NCBI GenBank assembly: GCA_963783355.1
Contig: CAWANF010000002.1
Coordinates: 1-64,000 of the forward strand
Source of the DNA: CAWANF01 sp963783355
GTDB lineage: Bacteria > Bacteroidota > Rhodothermia > Balneolales > DATFMH01
Reading direction: 5' to 3'
Length of the DNA stretch: 64,000 bases
This document shows, piece after piece, positions 1-9,500 of the stretch. Both the position numbers and the translations under genes were made by a program. Within the stretch, counting starts at the first letter, position 1. The number at the start of each line of letters is the position of its first letter. The notes below the pieces were generated by a model. It did not search any database and was not told where the DNA came from. It saw only the letters and a program-made list of their open reading frames with translations.

Positions 1-736
1 TTTTAATAAATCTGGAATCAAATCATCAAGTGAGATAAAATAGAAATGGGGAAAAACATTACCCATTTCAGATTTAAGTAATTCAAGTATTTTGTTAAAG
101 TCAAAATCTCTAAATGAATAACCAACAAACAAAATTGTTTTAGTAGCTAGTAATGTTTTTAGATTAGCTCCAACAAGTCCTGAATTTAAATAGTCCGAGC
201 ATTTTTCATAATCTTCTCTGGTGGCAAGAATACTCCCATAATTACTAATTGAACCATGTATTTTAAACACCTTTCTGCTGTTAATATTATAAAATACAAA
301 GTCCTCTGGGGTTACAATTGGAACAGTGTTGCATTCTCTTTCAAAGAAGTCATCCCAATTTGTAGTAATTATATTTTCTAACATCCAAAATTTTGCTATC
401 TCACGATGAAAACTTGAAGAATCATCATATAATTCACTGAACTGGTGAATGTAGTCAAATCTTTTCTTTATTTTCTAGTAGTTTTTGTCTGCCATTTGTT
501 CGACTTGAACAATATTTTGACATTAAATCTGGAAATGATATTTCGCTTTCAGATAATTCCATGTCTGCATAAACTTCCTCATATAAAGTCTCTTTAAAAA
601 CTTTTTTATTCTCTGTACTTATTCCGGCACCCGCAAATAGCACAAGGTTCTGTGACAGTAATGAATCAATTATTTCTTCAGGTATATCAAACGGTAGATT
701 ATTGCTACAAATTTCACATTTACATTTATCCTTCAT
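1..736 (-). pseudogene. SIR2-like NAD-binding protein, frameshifted and cut by the window edge
   Basis: The first 93 codons (736 down to 455) contain LVLFAGAGIS, the NAD-binding glycine motif of SIR2-like domains, after a CKCEIC cysteine cluster near the N-terminus. That frame stops at 455. Skipping one base in the A-run at about 461-466 (minus strand) opens a frame that continues to base 1. It carries TTNWDDFFE, KIHGS (the expected catalytic His) and LFVGYSFRDFDF, the order typical of the SIR2_2-type domain in bacterial defence proteins. The C-terminus lies beyond the window, so any effector or partner domain is unseen. The break is either a real inactivating insertion or a sequencing error; the protein on both sides is well conserved. 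In known defence systems such domains deplete NAD+; that role here is inference. Confidence 0.75.
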
Positions 737-738
737 AA

Positions 739-840
739 GCTATTGCGGTCTGTTTTTTCCAGAATTGCCGCCCAACAATAGCATAACACGAACTCAATTC
801 ATGTTATCCTTGCTTCGTACGTAAGTTTTGTTCATGTTAT
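739..840. repeat. Inverted and direct repeat block between SIR2-like gene and recombinase
   Basis: GCTATTG (739-745) is mirrored by CAATAGC (776-782). Immediately after, ATAACACGAA (783-792) pairs with TTCATGTTAT (798-807) with one mismatch, and TTCATGTTAT recurs at 831-840. Read on the minus strand the block contains GTTATGC and GTTGGGC heptamers of the kind seen at recombination cores. It lies between two divergent genes, one of them a recombinase, so it could be an attachment or crossover site or a regulatory region. The resemblance to integron attC sites is loose, and no complete pair of core boxes was found. Confidence 0.35.
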
Positions 841-862
841 TATTACAATAACGAGAATAAAA

Positions 863-1706
863 TGAGGAAAATCGGAATTAATATCAAAGTACGAACATAA
901 GCTTACGCTGAAAAATTATAGCGACCGTACATTGCGTGCCTATCTCAATGGATTGACTATTTTTCTGGATTATGTAAATGTTCGTCAATGCAATGAAGTA
1001 ACTCCCCGGGTTCTGGAGGATTTTTTTCACTATGCCAGGAAAGAGTTGGGTTACGGCTATTCCATGATGAAGCAGTTATTGGCCTCGGTTAAATTCCTAT
1101 ATACAGAGGTGTTGAACGAGTCTGTGGATTTTGATTTCAACATCAAAATGAAAAAACCCAGTCGTATTCCAATTGTCCTGTCGGTTGAAGAGGTGCAGCG
1201 GTTTCTAAATTCATTCACCAATATCAAACACAAAGCTATTTTTACCTTATGCTATTCAGCCGGTTTACGAGTTGGGAGAGATTTTGAATCTTAAAATCAA
1301 AGATATTGATTCCGACCGAATGCAAATACGTATCGATCAGGGAAAAGGACAAAAAGACCGTTACTCCATATTATCGGAAAAGGTTTTGTCTCTTCTGAGG
1401 GAATATGTAAAGGAGTATCGGCCTGAAGAATATCTTTTTGAAGGGCCGTCTGGTGGTACATATTCCGCCGCATCTATTCAGGCACTGATGAGAACACATA
1501 AAAAGATATGTGGTATCAACAAGAAAGCGACTCCGCATACATTACGACACAGTTTTGCTACTCATTTGCCGGACAAGGGCACCGATATCCGTTTTATCCA
1601 GGAATTATTGGGGCACAAGCATATTTCTACTACGCAAATATATACCCATGTAAGTTCCCGGACTTTAAAGGACGTGAAAAGCCCGATCGATGATATAGAT
1701 ATATAA
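863..1706 (+). pseudogene. Tyrosine recombinase (XerC/D-like integrase), frameshifted
   Basis: Site-specific tyrosine recombinase of about 280 residues if repaired. An N-terminal core-binding domain (LKNYSDRTLRAYLNGL onward) is followed by the catalytic domain. All expected catalytic residues are readable: the Arg in AGLRV, Lys in KGQKDR, HTLRH, GHKH and the Tyr in IYTHV, with an SPIDD tail. Two one-base shifts interrupt it. One is in the AAA run near 890, if the ATG at 863 is the start; the other is in the GGG run at 1274-1276, where GLRV should continue into GEILNLKIKD. Without repair the second half can only start from TTG 1272. It lacks the extra segment that defines integron integrases. 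It lies divergent from the SIR2-like gene, consistent with a mobile island edge. Real decay and sequencing error are both possible. Confidence 0.8.
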
Positions 1707-1839
1707 ACCGATTAAAAACAAGTACCGTTACGTAGTCCGGAATAGGATGTCCATAATATATTGAGAAGAGTTTTATTCGTAATATTTGGTATTACTTGTC
1801 CAATCTTTTATTGCATAATAAATAAGGTATTATTTAAAT

Positions 1840-1847
1840 TAGTTTTG
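1840..1847 (+). promoter_or_regulatory. Possible Bacteroidota-type -7 box ahead of the metal-efflux regulator
   Basis: TAGTTTTG matches the TAnnTTTG -7 consensus known for Bacteroidota promoters and lies 90 bases before the response-regulator start. No well-spaced -33 TTG element was found, so this is only a candidate. If real, the palindromes at 1898-1918 would lie in the transcribed leader. Confidence 0.25.
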
Positions 1848-1897
1848 TAGATTTTTACCGTATACTAAATTCTATAGAGCGTATTACATTAGTCGAT

Positions 1898-1918
1898 ATT
1901 CATTAATGAATGATTCAT
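1898..1918. promoter_or_regulatory. Overlapping palindromes upstream of response regulator (candidate operator)
   Basis: ATTCATTAATGAAT (1898-1911) is a perfect 14-base palindrome. It overlaps a second one, ATGAATGATTCAT (1906-1918), giving three half-sites ATTCAT/ATGAAT/ATTCAT within 21 bases, ending 19 bases before the regulator start codon. Position and symmetry suggest autoregulatory binding; this is inference. A related pair (TTCATA, TATGAA) lies ahead of the efflux genes at 3941-3962. Confidence 0.4.
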
Positions 1919-1937
1919 CAATTGGAAGAGAGAGCCT

Positions 1938-2615
1938 ATGCGTTTATTGATAGTGGAGGATGAACCTTACCTGCTTGATTCGCTAAACAATCATTTAGTT
2001 GCTGAAGGATTTACGGTTGATACAGCCGAAAATGCCCGCCAGGCCCTGGAATCAATATTTATCGAGGATTATGACGTCATTTTACTGGATCTGAATCTGC
2101 CCGACGGCGATGGCCTGACAGTCCTGAAAAGGCTTCGGGAAAACCACAAAGACGCGGCCGTTATCATAATTACCGCAAGGGGAGAAGTGGAGGATCGTGT
2201 GACCGGCTTAAACCTGGGAAGTGATGATTATATTCTCAAACCCTTTTCGGTCCTGGAGCTTACAGCGCGAATAAATGCGGTTCTTCGAAGAAAATTTAAT
2301 CTCGAAGATAATGTCGTTGCCATTGAAGACATACAAATTCATTTGGATGATCCAAATGTGTCATGTTGCGAAACACAGCTTCCGCTGACGAAAATCGAAT
2401 ATAAGTTAATTCGGTACCTGGCTTTGAATCGTGGTAAAACAATCAGTCGTATATCGCTGGCCGAACATATCTGGGGCAATGAAGTCGATACCCGTTTTTC
2501 ACTCGATTTTATCAATTCTCACGTCAAAAACCTGAGAAAAAAACTAAAAGAAGCCGGGGGGCATGATCCCATACAAACGATTTATGGAGTGGGTTATCGC
2601 ATCGATAAAGAATGA
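1938..2615 (+). CDS. OmpR-family response regulator of metal-efflux operon
   Basis: 225-residue two-component response regulator. The receiver domain (1-120) has the acidic pair near residues 7-8, the phosphoacceptor Asp51 in LLDLNLPDGDG, Thr79 and Lys101 in YILKPFS. The C-terminal winged-helix DNA-binding domain (about 130-225) ends in the usual TIYGVGYRI of OmpR/PhoB regulators. Its stop overlaps the start of the downstream kinase by four bases, so the two are translationally coupled and form a cognate pair. The efflux genes follow directly, so it most likely activates them in response to metal stress, as CzcR, CopR and CusR do; the inducing metal cannot be read from sequence. Confidence 0.92.
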   Translation: MRLLIVEDEPYLLDSLNNHLVAEGFTVDTAENARQALESIFIEDYDVILLDLNLPDGDGLTVLKRLRENHKDAAVIIITARGEVEDRVTGLNLGSDDYILKPFSVLELTARINAVLRRKFNLEDNVVAIEDIQIHLDDPNVSCCETQLPLTKIEYKLIRYLALNRGKTISRISLAEHIWGNEVDTRFSLDFINSHVKNLRKKLKEAGGHDPIQTIYGVGYRIDKE

Positions 2616-3925
2616 AGCTTCATAATAAAATAGTATTAAACAACCTGGTCATTTCAGCATTGTTTTTGCTTGTTGCCGGTTTTATCCTGATGTATGTGGT
2701 CAAAAAAACGGTTCTGAATGATCTGGATGAACATCTGGTATCACAAAAACAGGCTTTACTCTATCGACTGGCCCACGAAGATGTTGATTTGAAAACATTC
2801 CGTGTATTTGGGGTGGAAGGTTCTCAGGAATGGGTGGAAGTTGTTCCATGGAAAGGGGATACAACGAATGTTCCTGGTGATATTTTCACAAATGTGTACC
2901 TTTCAAACATCGGACAGCTGATGAATCCCCGCGAGTATCGTGAATTAAAAACCGTTATCAGGTATAATGGAACCTACCATGAATTCCGATACCTGGAAGC
3001 GATTCAACAATGGCAGGATATCATCAAAAGTATTGTTTTTACTACTTTTGGTTCGTTACTGGTCTTTATGATTGCCCTTTATGCCTTTAATGACCGCTTA
3101 TTTAAGCGATTATTAACACCTTTCTACAATACGGTTAAAAATTTATCCACTATTCACGATTCTTCGGGATTTAAAAAGACGTTTCCGTCGTCGAGTATTG
3201 ACGAAATTAATGAATTGCATAAGGCTCTTAACCGTATGTTGAGTCAGCTTTCCGCATATTTTGAAGAGCAAAAGGAATTTATACAAAATGCTTCTCACGA
3301 ATTGCAAACACCGCTGACGATCATCTATCAAAAAGCGGAATCTCTCCTGAGTAATCCTGGTTTGGATGAAAAAACCTTCCATGAGCTCATTAAAATACAG
3401 GAATCGGCTAATCGATTAAGCCGGCTGAGTAAAGCGTTGTTATTAATCAGCCGGATTGAAAACCGCCAGTTTCCTTTAAATGATCAGACTTCGATTAAAT
3501 CAACGGTCGAAGAAGTTGTACATGAACTCGATGATTTTACAGAATCGCTGAATATCGCGGTACATGCGCACTTGACCCTGGATAAAATTGTTAAAGGAAA
3601 TAAAGACCTGATCCACGCATTGTTTTACAACCTTATTCAGAATTCAGTAAAATTTTCCCCTGAAAATTCAGAAATATCCATCTACAACTCGTTTAAAAAC
3701 GGCCAGTACATCATTACCGTCAAGGATTCCGGGGTTGGGATTTCGCCTGAAAACCTGCCGAATATTTTTAAAAGGTTTAAAAAAGATATCAAGCACTGGA
3801 ACGACAGTCCCGGCCTGGGGCTCGCCATTGTTAAAAGTATTTGCGACCTGCATGGATTCGATTGTACAGTCAATTCCAAAGAAGGGTATGGGACTGATTT
3901 TAATATATTTATACCTAATACATAA
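2612..3925 (+). CDS. Sensor histidine kinase of metal-efflux operon
   Basis: 437-residue membrane sensor kinase. A transmembrane helix at about 12-30 and another at about 139-158 bracket a periplasmic sensor region of about 110 residues. A HAMP-like linker follows, then the dimerisation helix with the phosphorylated His229 in NASHELQTPL, and the ATPase domain with N344 (N box), DSGVGI (372-377) and GLGLAIV (401-407). It overlaps the response-regulator gene by four bases. The kinase domain is complete. The periplasmic domain presumably senses metal, by analogy with CzcS/CusS, but no obvious His- or Cys-rich metal site stands out. Confidence 0.92.
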   Translation: MKLHNKIVLNNLVISALFLLVAGFILMYVVKKTVLNDLDEHLVSQKQALLYRLAHEDVDLKTFRVFGVEGSQEWVEVVPWKGDTTNVPGDIFTNVYLSNIGQLMNPREYRELKTVIRYNGTYHEFRYLEAIQQWQDIIKSIVFTTFGSLLVFMIALYAFNDRLFKRLLTPFYNTVKNLSTIHDSSGFKKTFPSSSIDEINELHKALNRMLSQLSAYFEEQKEFIQNASHELQTPLTIIYQKAESLLSNPGLDEKTFHELIKIQESANRLSRLSKALLLISRIENRQFPLNDQTSIKSTVEEVVHELDDFTESLNIAVHAHLTLDKIVKGNKDLIHALFYNLIQNSVKFSPENSEISIYNSFKNGQYIITVKDSGVGISPENLPNIFKRFKKDIKHWNDSPGLGLAIVKSICDLHGFDCTVNSKEGYGTDFNIFIPNT

Positions 3926-3937
3926 TTAATACATAAT
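3916..3937. repeat. Perfect 11-base tandem duplication at the kinase stop codon
   Basis: TAATACATAAT occurs twice head to tail (3916-3926, 3927-3937). The first copy includes the kinase stop codon (3923-3925), so the second looks like a recent slippage duplication. No function is evident. Confidence 0.6.
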
Positions 3938-3940
3938 TCC

Positions 3941-3962
3941 TTCATACTTTTTTTAATATGAA
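3941..3962. promoter_or_regulatory. Inverted repeat between kinase and efflux genes
   Basis: TTCATA (3941-3946) and TATGAA (3957-3962) form a perfect 6-base inverted repeat around an A/T-rich ten-base centre, in the 141-base gap between the kinase gene and the outer-membrane channel gene. The half-sites resemble those at 1898-1918, so it may be the regulator's site controlling the pump. It could equally be a weak terminator hairpin. Confidence 0.3.
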
Positions 3963-4066
3963 TGGATAATCACCCGCGGAATCGTAACAGAGCGCAAGAA
4001 TACGGTAAATCTCAGGTGTGATGCCATTCTGTTAAATTACGGTTATTACTATTTATCAGAGACGTA

Positions 4067-5344
4067 ATGATGGCATGGATAGGTATAATACTGATTTTAT
4101 TCAGCAATATAATTATATCAAATCAACAACCGGATTCCTTATTTCCCGGGTCGAATGGTTTGAAGGCTTCTGAGGCTATCGATATAGCATTCCGGAATAA
4201 TCCCGGCATCAACCAATTGCGGGAACAGATAAAGGCACAATCCCTGAACCGTTTATCAGCCATAGGGTTATCTTCACCGGAATTATATTATTTCAAAGAA
4301 GGAATTCCGGAAAAAGGAGCTGTCCAAAGTGCTCCTGGTTTTGTTGAACAACGCTATGGGATCACTCAAAATATCCAGTTTCCACTGACAAGCATCTATC
4401 AGTACCAGGCGAAATCACATCAACTGGAGGCGCTTAATGAAAATCTGGCGGCACAAAAAGCAATGTTGAAAGCGGATGTCAAAAAGAGTTATACGAATAT
4501 TGCTCTGGCTATCAAGATGTATCAGCTTTCTGTGCTTCAGGTAAGCCTGGCTCAACAAATACGGGATGCGGCAATGACCCGGTATCAGGTCGGGGAGAGC
4601 GGCCAGATTGACCTGCTGAAAGCGGAGATTCAATTATCAGAGTCCAATAACGATTTGGATGATGCTAATCGCCAGCTGCATGATGCCCGGTACAGTTTGT
4701 TTTTCCTGATGGGCCTGGACCCGGACAAGCAAACCTATGATATAGAATTCAGTGATACGTTGAGATATTTCGAATATGATCTCAACCAGGGTGCCATTTT
4801 GAATACACTGACTATGCAGCCGGAATACAAAAGCCTAGACCGTCAATTTATGGCTTCAAAATCAGCAATCAGGCAGGCGAGAAGCAGTTATTTGCCCAAA
4901 ATCGGGTTGTCTTATTACAAACAGAATTATACCGGTGGATTTCATTTTCATGGATTCCAGGTGAATTTATCGATTCCGTTATGGTTCCCGTTTAACCAAA
5001 ATGTCTCCACGCAACAGGCAAAAGCATACCGGAATGAAATCGGATGGATGCGTCAGTCCGCTTTACTTGATTTGAAGAAACAGGCTGAAATCACATGGCA
5101 TGGCTACTCGAACAGTCTAAAGACTATTCGCCGGTATCACGAAAAGATACAGGAACAGTCGGAAACGCTGCTGAAAATGACACTGGAAGGATATAGCGAA
5201 GGAGAACTGGATTTGCTGACCTTACTGGATTCACAGAGAACCTACCTGGCAAGTCAGAAACGATATTTTCAGTCACTGCACAACTATTACTTCCAGTTAA
5301 TCGAAATTGAAAAGTACCTGCAAACAGATATCGTGTACAAATGA
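4067..5344 (+). CDS. czcC: CzcC/TolC-type outer-membrane efflux channel
   Basis: 425-residue outer-membrane factor of a tripartite RND efflux system. After a short hydrophobic N-terminus (possible signal peptide, residues 1-20) come two repeated OEP domains with long amphipathic coiled-coil helices. AIDIAFRNNPGINQL near the start and the LLDSQRTYLASQKRY helix near the end are typical of TolC/CzcC proteins. It forms a trimeric duct through the outer membrane for metal extruded by the inner-membrane pump. Its stop overlaps the next gene (adaptor) by four bases, giving the canonical C-B-A order. The function follows from the neighbours; specificity resides in the pump. Confidence 0.88.
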   Translation: MMAWIGIILILFSNIIISNQQPDSLFPGSNGLKASEAIDIAFRNNPGINQLREQIKAQSLNRLSAIGLSSPELYYFKEGIPEKGAVQSAPGFVEQRYGITQNIQFPLTSIYQYQAKSHQLEALNENLAAQKAMLKADVKKSYTNIALAIKMYQLSVLQVSLAQQIRDAAMTRYQVGESGQIDLLKAEIQLSESNNDLDDANRQLHDARYSLFFLMGLDPDKQTYDIEFSDTLRYFEYDLNQGAILNTLTMQPEYKSLDRQFMASKSAIRQARSSYLPKIGLSYYKQNYTGGFHFHGFQVNLSIPLWFPFNQNVSTQQAKAYRNEIGWMRQSALLDLKKQAEITWHGYSNSLKTIRRYHEKIQEQSETLLKMTLEGYSEGELDLLTLLDSQRTYLASQKRYFQSLHNYYFQLIEIEKYLQTDIVYK

Positions 5345-6561
5345 AAAACGTGAAAAGAATATTAAAACCGGGACATCTCCTGGTACCTTTGATTATCGCA
5401 CTGCTTGTTACTGTTTGGAGCGGCAGTTGCCAAAAAAGTACAAAAACAGAACCCGCAGCAGAGGCTCCAACACTGCCCGGAGTCGCAGGGGAACAAGTAT
5501 CCAATCGGCCTGTGTTCGTGAATCTAACCGAAAAGCAAGTAAATGATTTGGGGATCAGGGTTGTAATTGTTCAAAAAGACGCCTTTCATTATATGGTTTC
5601 AGCGCCGGGTATTGTACAAGGGGCTCCGGGACACATCTCAATTGTAAGTGCGCCGGTTAATGGACGCGTGGTTAAAATTTATGCCCATGAAGGAGAGAAA
5701 GTAAACCAGGGAGACCTCTTATTAGAGCTGGAAAGCCTGGAATTTGCCAATATAGGGGCTGATTACCTGCAGGCTTATGCCGAAGCCCGTTTCCAGGAAC
5801 AGCAAATGAAGCGCTTGAAGGTACTTGTTGAAAAGAAAATAAGCCCGCAACGAACGCTGGAAAGGACAGAAATGGATTATACGCGGGCTCTTGCCGCGGA
5901 ACGGGCGGCGCTGGCAAGGTTAAATGCATTGGGTGTCCAGCAGGCTCAGATAGAAAAATGGCGAACGGGCATCGAAGGAAAACCGGTTCTTCGTTTCTAT
6001 TCGCCTATTACGGGTGTTATAGACGAACATCTGATAGAATTAGGTCAGTCTGTTAATGCTTATGGAAAGATGCTGAGCATCATTAATACCGAGAAAGTCC
6101 TGGTTCGCGGATTTGTTCCGCCCGATGATGCCACCTATCTCAAACCCGGTGACTCGCTTCGCATATTCCCGAAAAAGGCCCGTGATATTAATATTGACGC
6201 TGCGATATCGACGATAAATCCTGCACTTGATCCCAAAAACAAATCAAAAGTTATTAATGTCATTGTCCGCACACAGAACGGCTGGCCGATACCCGGACAG
6301 AATGTTCAGCTGGAGGTATCGGCGGTTATGCCGATACCCGTGATAGCATTACCTCTGAGTGCTGTCGAATACGAGGGAACAAACCCTACGGTTTTCATCC
6401 AAAAAAGCCCGGTTCAGTATGAGAAAAGGAATATCAGAATTGGACGCGTCACCAATAATATGGCGGTGGTAGATAGCGGCCTGGTTGAAAATGAGAAAAT
6501 TGCTGTTAACCAGGTATTTGCATTAAAAGCATTAAGCAGATTCGAAGAATTTTCAGATTAA
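5341..6561 (+). CDS. czcB: CzcB-type periplasmic adaptor (membrane fusion protein)
   Basis: 406-residue HlyD/CusB-type adaptor linking the RND pump to the outer-membrane channel. The N-terminus has a hydrophobic segment ending at SGSCQKS, compatible with a lipoprotein signal though the lipobox is not ideal. Residues 90-140 form the first half of a barrel-sandwich (lipoyl-like) domain, GRVVKIYAHEGEKVNQGD; a helical hairpin follows and the second half is SPITGVIDEHLIELGQSV. Beta-barrel and membrane-proximal domains complete it. It sits between the channel and pump genes, 17 bases before the latter. No N-terminal His-rich metal chaperone domain is present. Confidence 0.9.
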   Translation: MKNVKRILKPGHLLVPLIIALLVTVWSGSCQKSTKTEPAAEAPTLPGVAGEQVSNRPVFVNLTEKQVNDLGIRVVIVQKDAFHYMVSAPGIVQGAPGHISIVSAPVNGRVVKIYAHEGEKVNQGDLLLELESLEFANIGADYLQAYAEARFQEQQMKRLKVLVEKKISPQRTLERTEMDYTRALAAERAALARLNALGVQQAQIEKWRTGIEGKPVLRFYSPITGVIDEHLIELGQSVNAYGKMLSIINTEKVLVRGFVPPDDATYLKPGDSLRIFPKKARDINIDAAISTINPALDPKNKSKVINVIVRTQNGWPIPGQNVQLEVSAVMPIPVIALPLSAVEYEGTNPTVFIQKSPVQYEKRNIRIGRVTNNMAVVDSGLVENEKIAVNQVFALKALSRFEEFSD

Positions 6562-6578
6562 TAATCGGGGTTAAAACG

Positions 6579-9500
6579 ATGTTAAATAGAATAATTGATT
6601 TTAGTCTGAGACAAAAATATGTGGCGATCGCCCTGGTTCTACTGATGGCTGCAGCTGGTGTTAATTCCTTATTAAATATCCCCATAAACTCTTTACCGGA
6701 CGTGACACCAGTCCAGGTTCTTGTTATCACAAAAGCAGGGCGATATTCGCCATATGATGTAGAAAAACTGGTCAGTTTTCCGATTGAACAATCGATGAAT
6801 GGTTTACCGGATGTCGTGCATGTCCGTTCCATTTCTCAATTCGGATTATCAATTGTAAATGTTCAGTTTGAAGAAGGTTCAGATATCTATTTTGCCCGTC
6901 AGCTTGTAAGCCAAAGACTTCAAAGTATTTCCAATGATTTGCCACCGGGAGTTTCAGCGCCACAGCTTGGACCTATTTCCACAGCTTTGGGTGAAATTTA
7001 TCAATATAAGGTGAGTGGAAATGGTTATAACCTGACGGATTTACGGACGCTCCAGGACTGGCTGATTTCTCCGCAATTAAAAACGGTAAAAGGAGTGACC
7101 GAGATTAACTCGTTTGGGGGTTTTGTCAAGCAATATGCGGTCACTATTGATCCGGAGAAATTGCGGGCATTCGGTATTGGCCTGAAAGATATTGTAGACG
7201 CCATCTCTAATAATAACAGCGTTTCGGGTGGAAATTACCTGGAACATAACCGGGAGCAGTATATCGTCAGGGGTTTCGGCCAAATCAGGGATCAAAAAGA
7301 TATTGAAGAAATAATTGTCACGAATATAAATGGACGGCCTGTTTATATCAGGGATGTGGCGAACGTGTCTCTTGGCAAGCAGTTGCGACAAGGCGGCGTT
7401 ACTCAGGACGGACAGGGTGAAATTGTTACCGGGATAGTGATGATGTTACGCGGAGGTAATGGCCGTGAAGTCATAAATGCTATTGATAATCGAATCAAAG
7501 AGATCAATAAGAATTTGCCGGCCGGAGTAAAGATTGAAAAGTTTTATGACCAGTCGGATCTTGTAAATCGTACCACGCAAACGGTGACAACAAACCTGCT
7601 GGAAGGTGGTTTCTTTGTCATTGCCATATTGTTGTTGCTTTTAGGGGAAATCACCGGGGCACTTATTGTAGCTTCTGTGATTCCGTTTTCGATGCTTTTC
7701 GCCTTTATTGGAATGCGCGAAGTAGGCTTGGCTGCTAACCTTATGAGCCTGGGCGCCATTGACTTCGGGATGGTCGTGGATGGTTCCGTAGTAATGGTGG
7801 AAAATATCGTCCATAAGATGCAGAATCATCCAAAGGAACCGGTTCTCCTGACTATTCGGAATGCGGCACATGAAGTGGCCCGGCCCATATTCTTCGGTGT
7901 CTTGATTATCCTGATGGTTTATGTTCCCATTATGACTTTTTCCGGTATGGAAGGTATCCTGTTTCGTCCCATGGCGATAACGGTTTCCACGGCAGTATTA
8001 GGGTCTTTGCTGCTGGCTTTGATTTATGTGCCGGCATTATCTGCCATTTTGTTCAGAAAAGGAGTTAAAGTCAGAAAAAATTATCTTATCGACTGGCTAA
8101 AGCCACAATATGACCGGATTCTTCAAAAATGTTTAAATCATCGTATCCTGACTGTTGTAATAGCCTTAGTCGTATTTGGTATTTCCATTGCTATGATGCC
8201 ATTTCTTGGAACCGAGTTTCTGCCCGAGCTTGATGAAGGTTCGATACTTATAGAACAAGTTCGTTTGCCGTCTGTTACCCTGGATGAATCAATGCAAAAT
8301 GCCAACTGGCTGGCAGGACAACTCAGGAAGAATATACCGGAAATTAAGACCGTCGTGCCAAAAACAGGGCGATCGGACCTGGCAAACGACTGGATGGGTG
8401 TTCATCAGACCGATGTTTGGGTGATTCTCAAACCTCACAAAGAATGGCGTAAAGGAATGACTAAAGAGAAGATCATAGATAATATACGACCGTTTCTGGA
8501 GTCTGAACCCGGATTAACTTTCAACTTTACACAGCCTATAGCCATGCGTGTAGATGAGCTGACGAGCGGTGTCAAATCGGATATTGCAGTTAAAGTATTT
8601 GGGGAAGATCTTGATCAATTGAATGATATTGGTTCTAAAATTACCCGTTTGCTGCCCACATTAAAAGGCACGGATAATTACTTCCTGGAACACACGGCCG
8701 GACAGCCTTACCTGAATATTTCTATCGATCGGGATGCGGTAGCGGCTTACGGATTGAATGTAGATGATGTTCAACGTGTAATTGAAGTGGGAATTGGCGG
8801 CCAGGTGGGCAGCCAGGTATTTGAAGGGCAGAGGCGGTTCGACATTTTAATACGCTACCCGGAAGATATGCGCAGTAATTTTGAAGATATCATGGATATC
8901 CCGGTTCATCTGCCAACGGGTGGAAATATTCCGTTAAAAGAAGTCGCAAATATCGTCCCGGCGGAAGGCCCCAGGGAGATTGTCAGGGAAAACGGGTGGA
9001 GGCGAGTTATCCTCGGAATTAATATTAAGGGGATAGATATGGGTTCGTATGTGGCTAATTTGCAAGACGCCATTGAAAATAAAGTGGCTATTCCTGCAGG
9101 AAATTTCATTCAATACGGCGGAGCCTTTGAAAATCAGCAACGTGCTACGAAACACCTCATGATTGTTGTACCGTTGTCGTTATTCATCATTTTAGGCCTC
9201 TTATATATAATGTTCGGACAGATTCGCTATTCATTCCTGATATTTCTGAACTTACCATTCGCTTTGTCCGGTGGTATTTTCTTGTTGTGGCTCAGGGGGT
9301 TGTACTTGTCCGTATCGGCAAGTATCGGTTTTGTAGCACTATTTGGGGTAGCGGTGCTTAACGGTATTGTTTTGGTTGCACATTTAAATGATTTGAGAAC
9401 AAAAGGCCATAGCGTCCGGCATTCAGTAGTAGTGGGCTCCTCAGACCGTTTACGACCGGTGTTAATGACGGCCCTGGTAGCCAGTTTGGGTTTTATTCCT

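Noticed and set aside
739..931. A true integron (intI with attI/attC)
   Set aside because: The recombinase goes from the KGQKDR motif to HTLRH without the extra segment specific to integron integrases, and no full attC core pair was found. Only a weaker repeat observation is kept.
1508..1693. 61-codon plus-strand frame inside the recombinase
   Set aside because: It is an alternate-frame shadow of the conserved catalytic domain and has no protein-like features.
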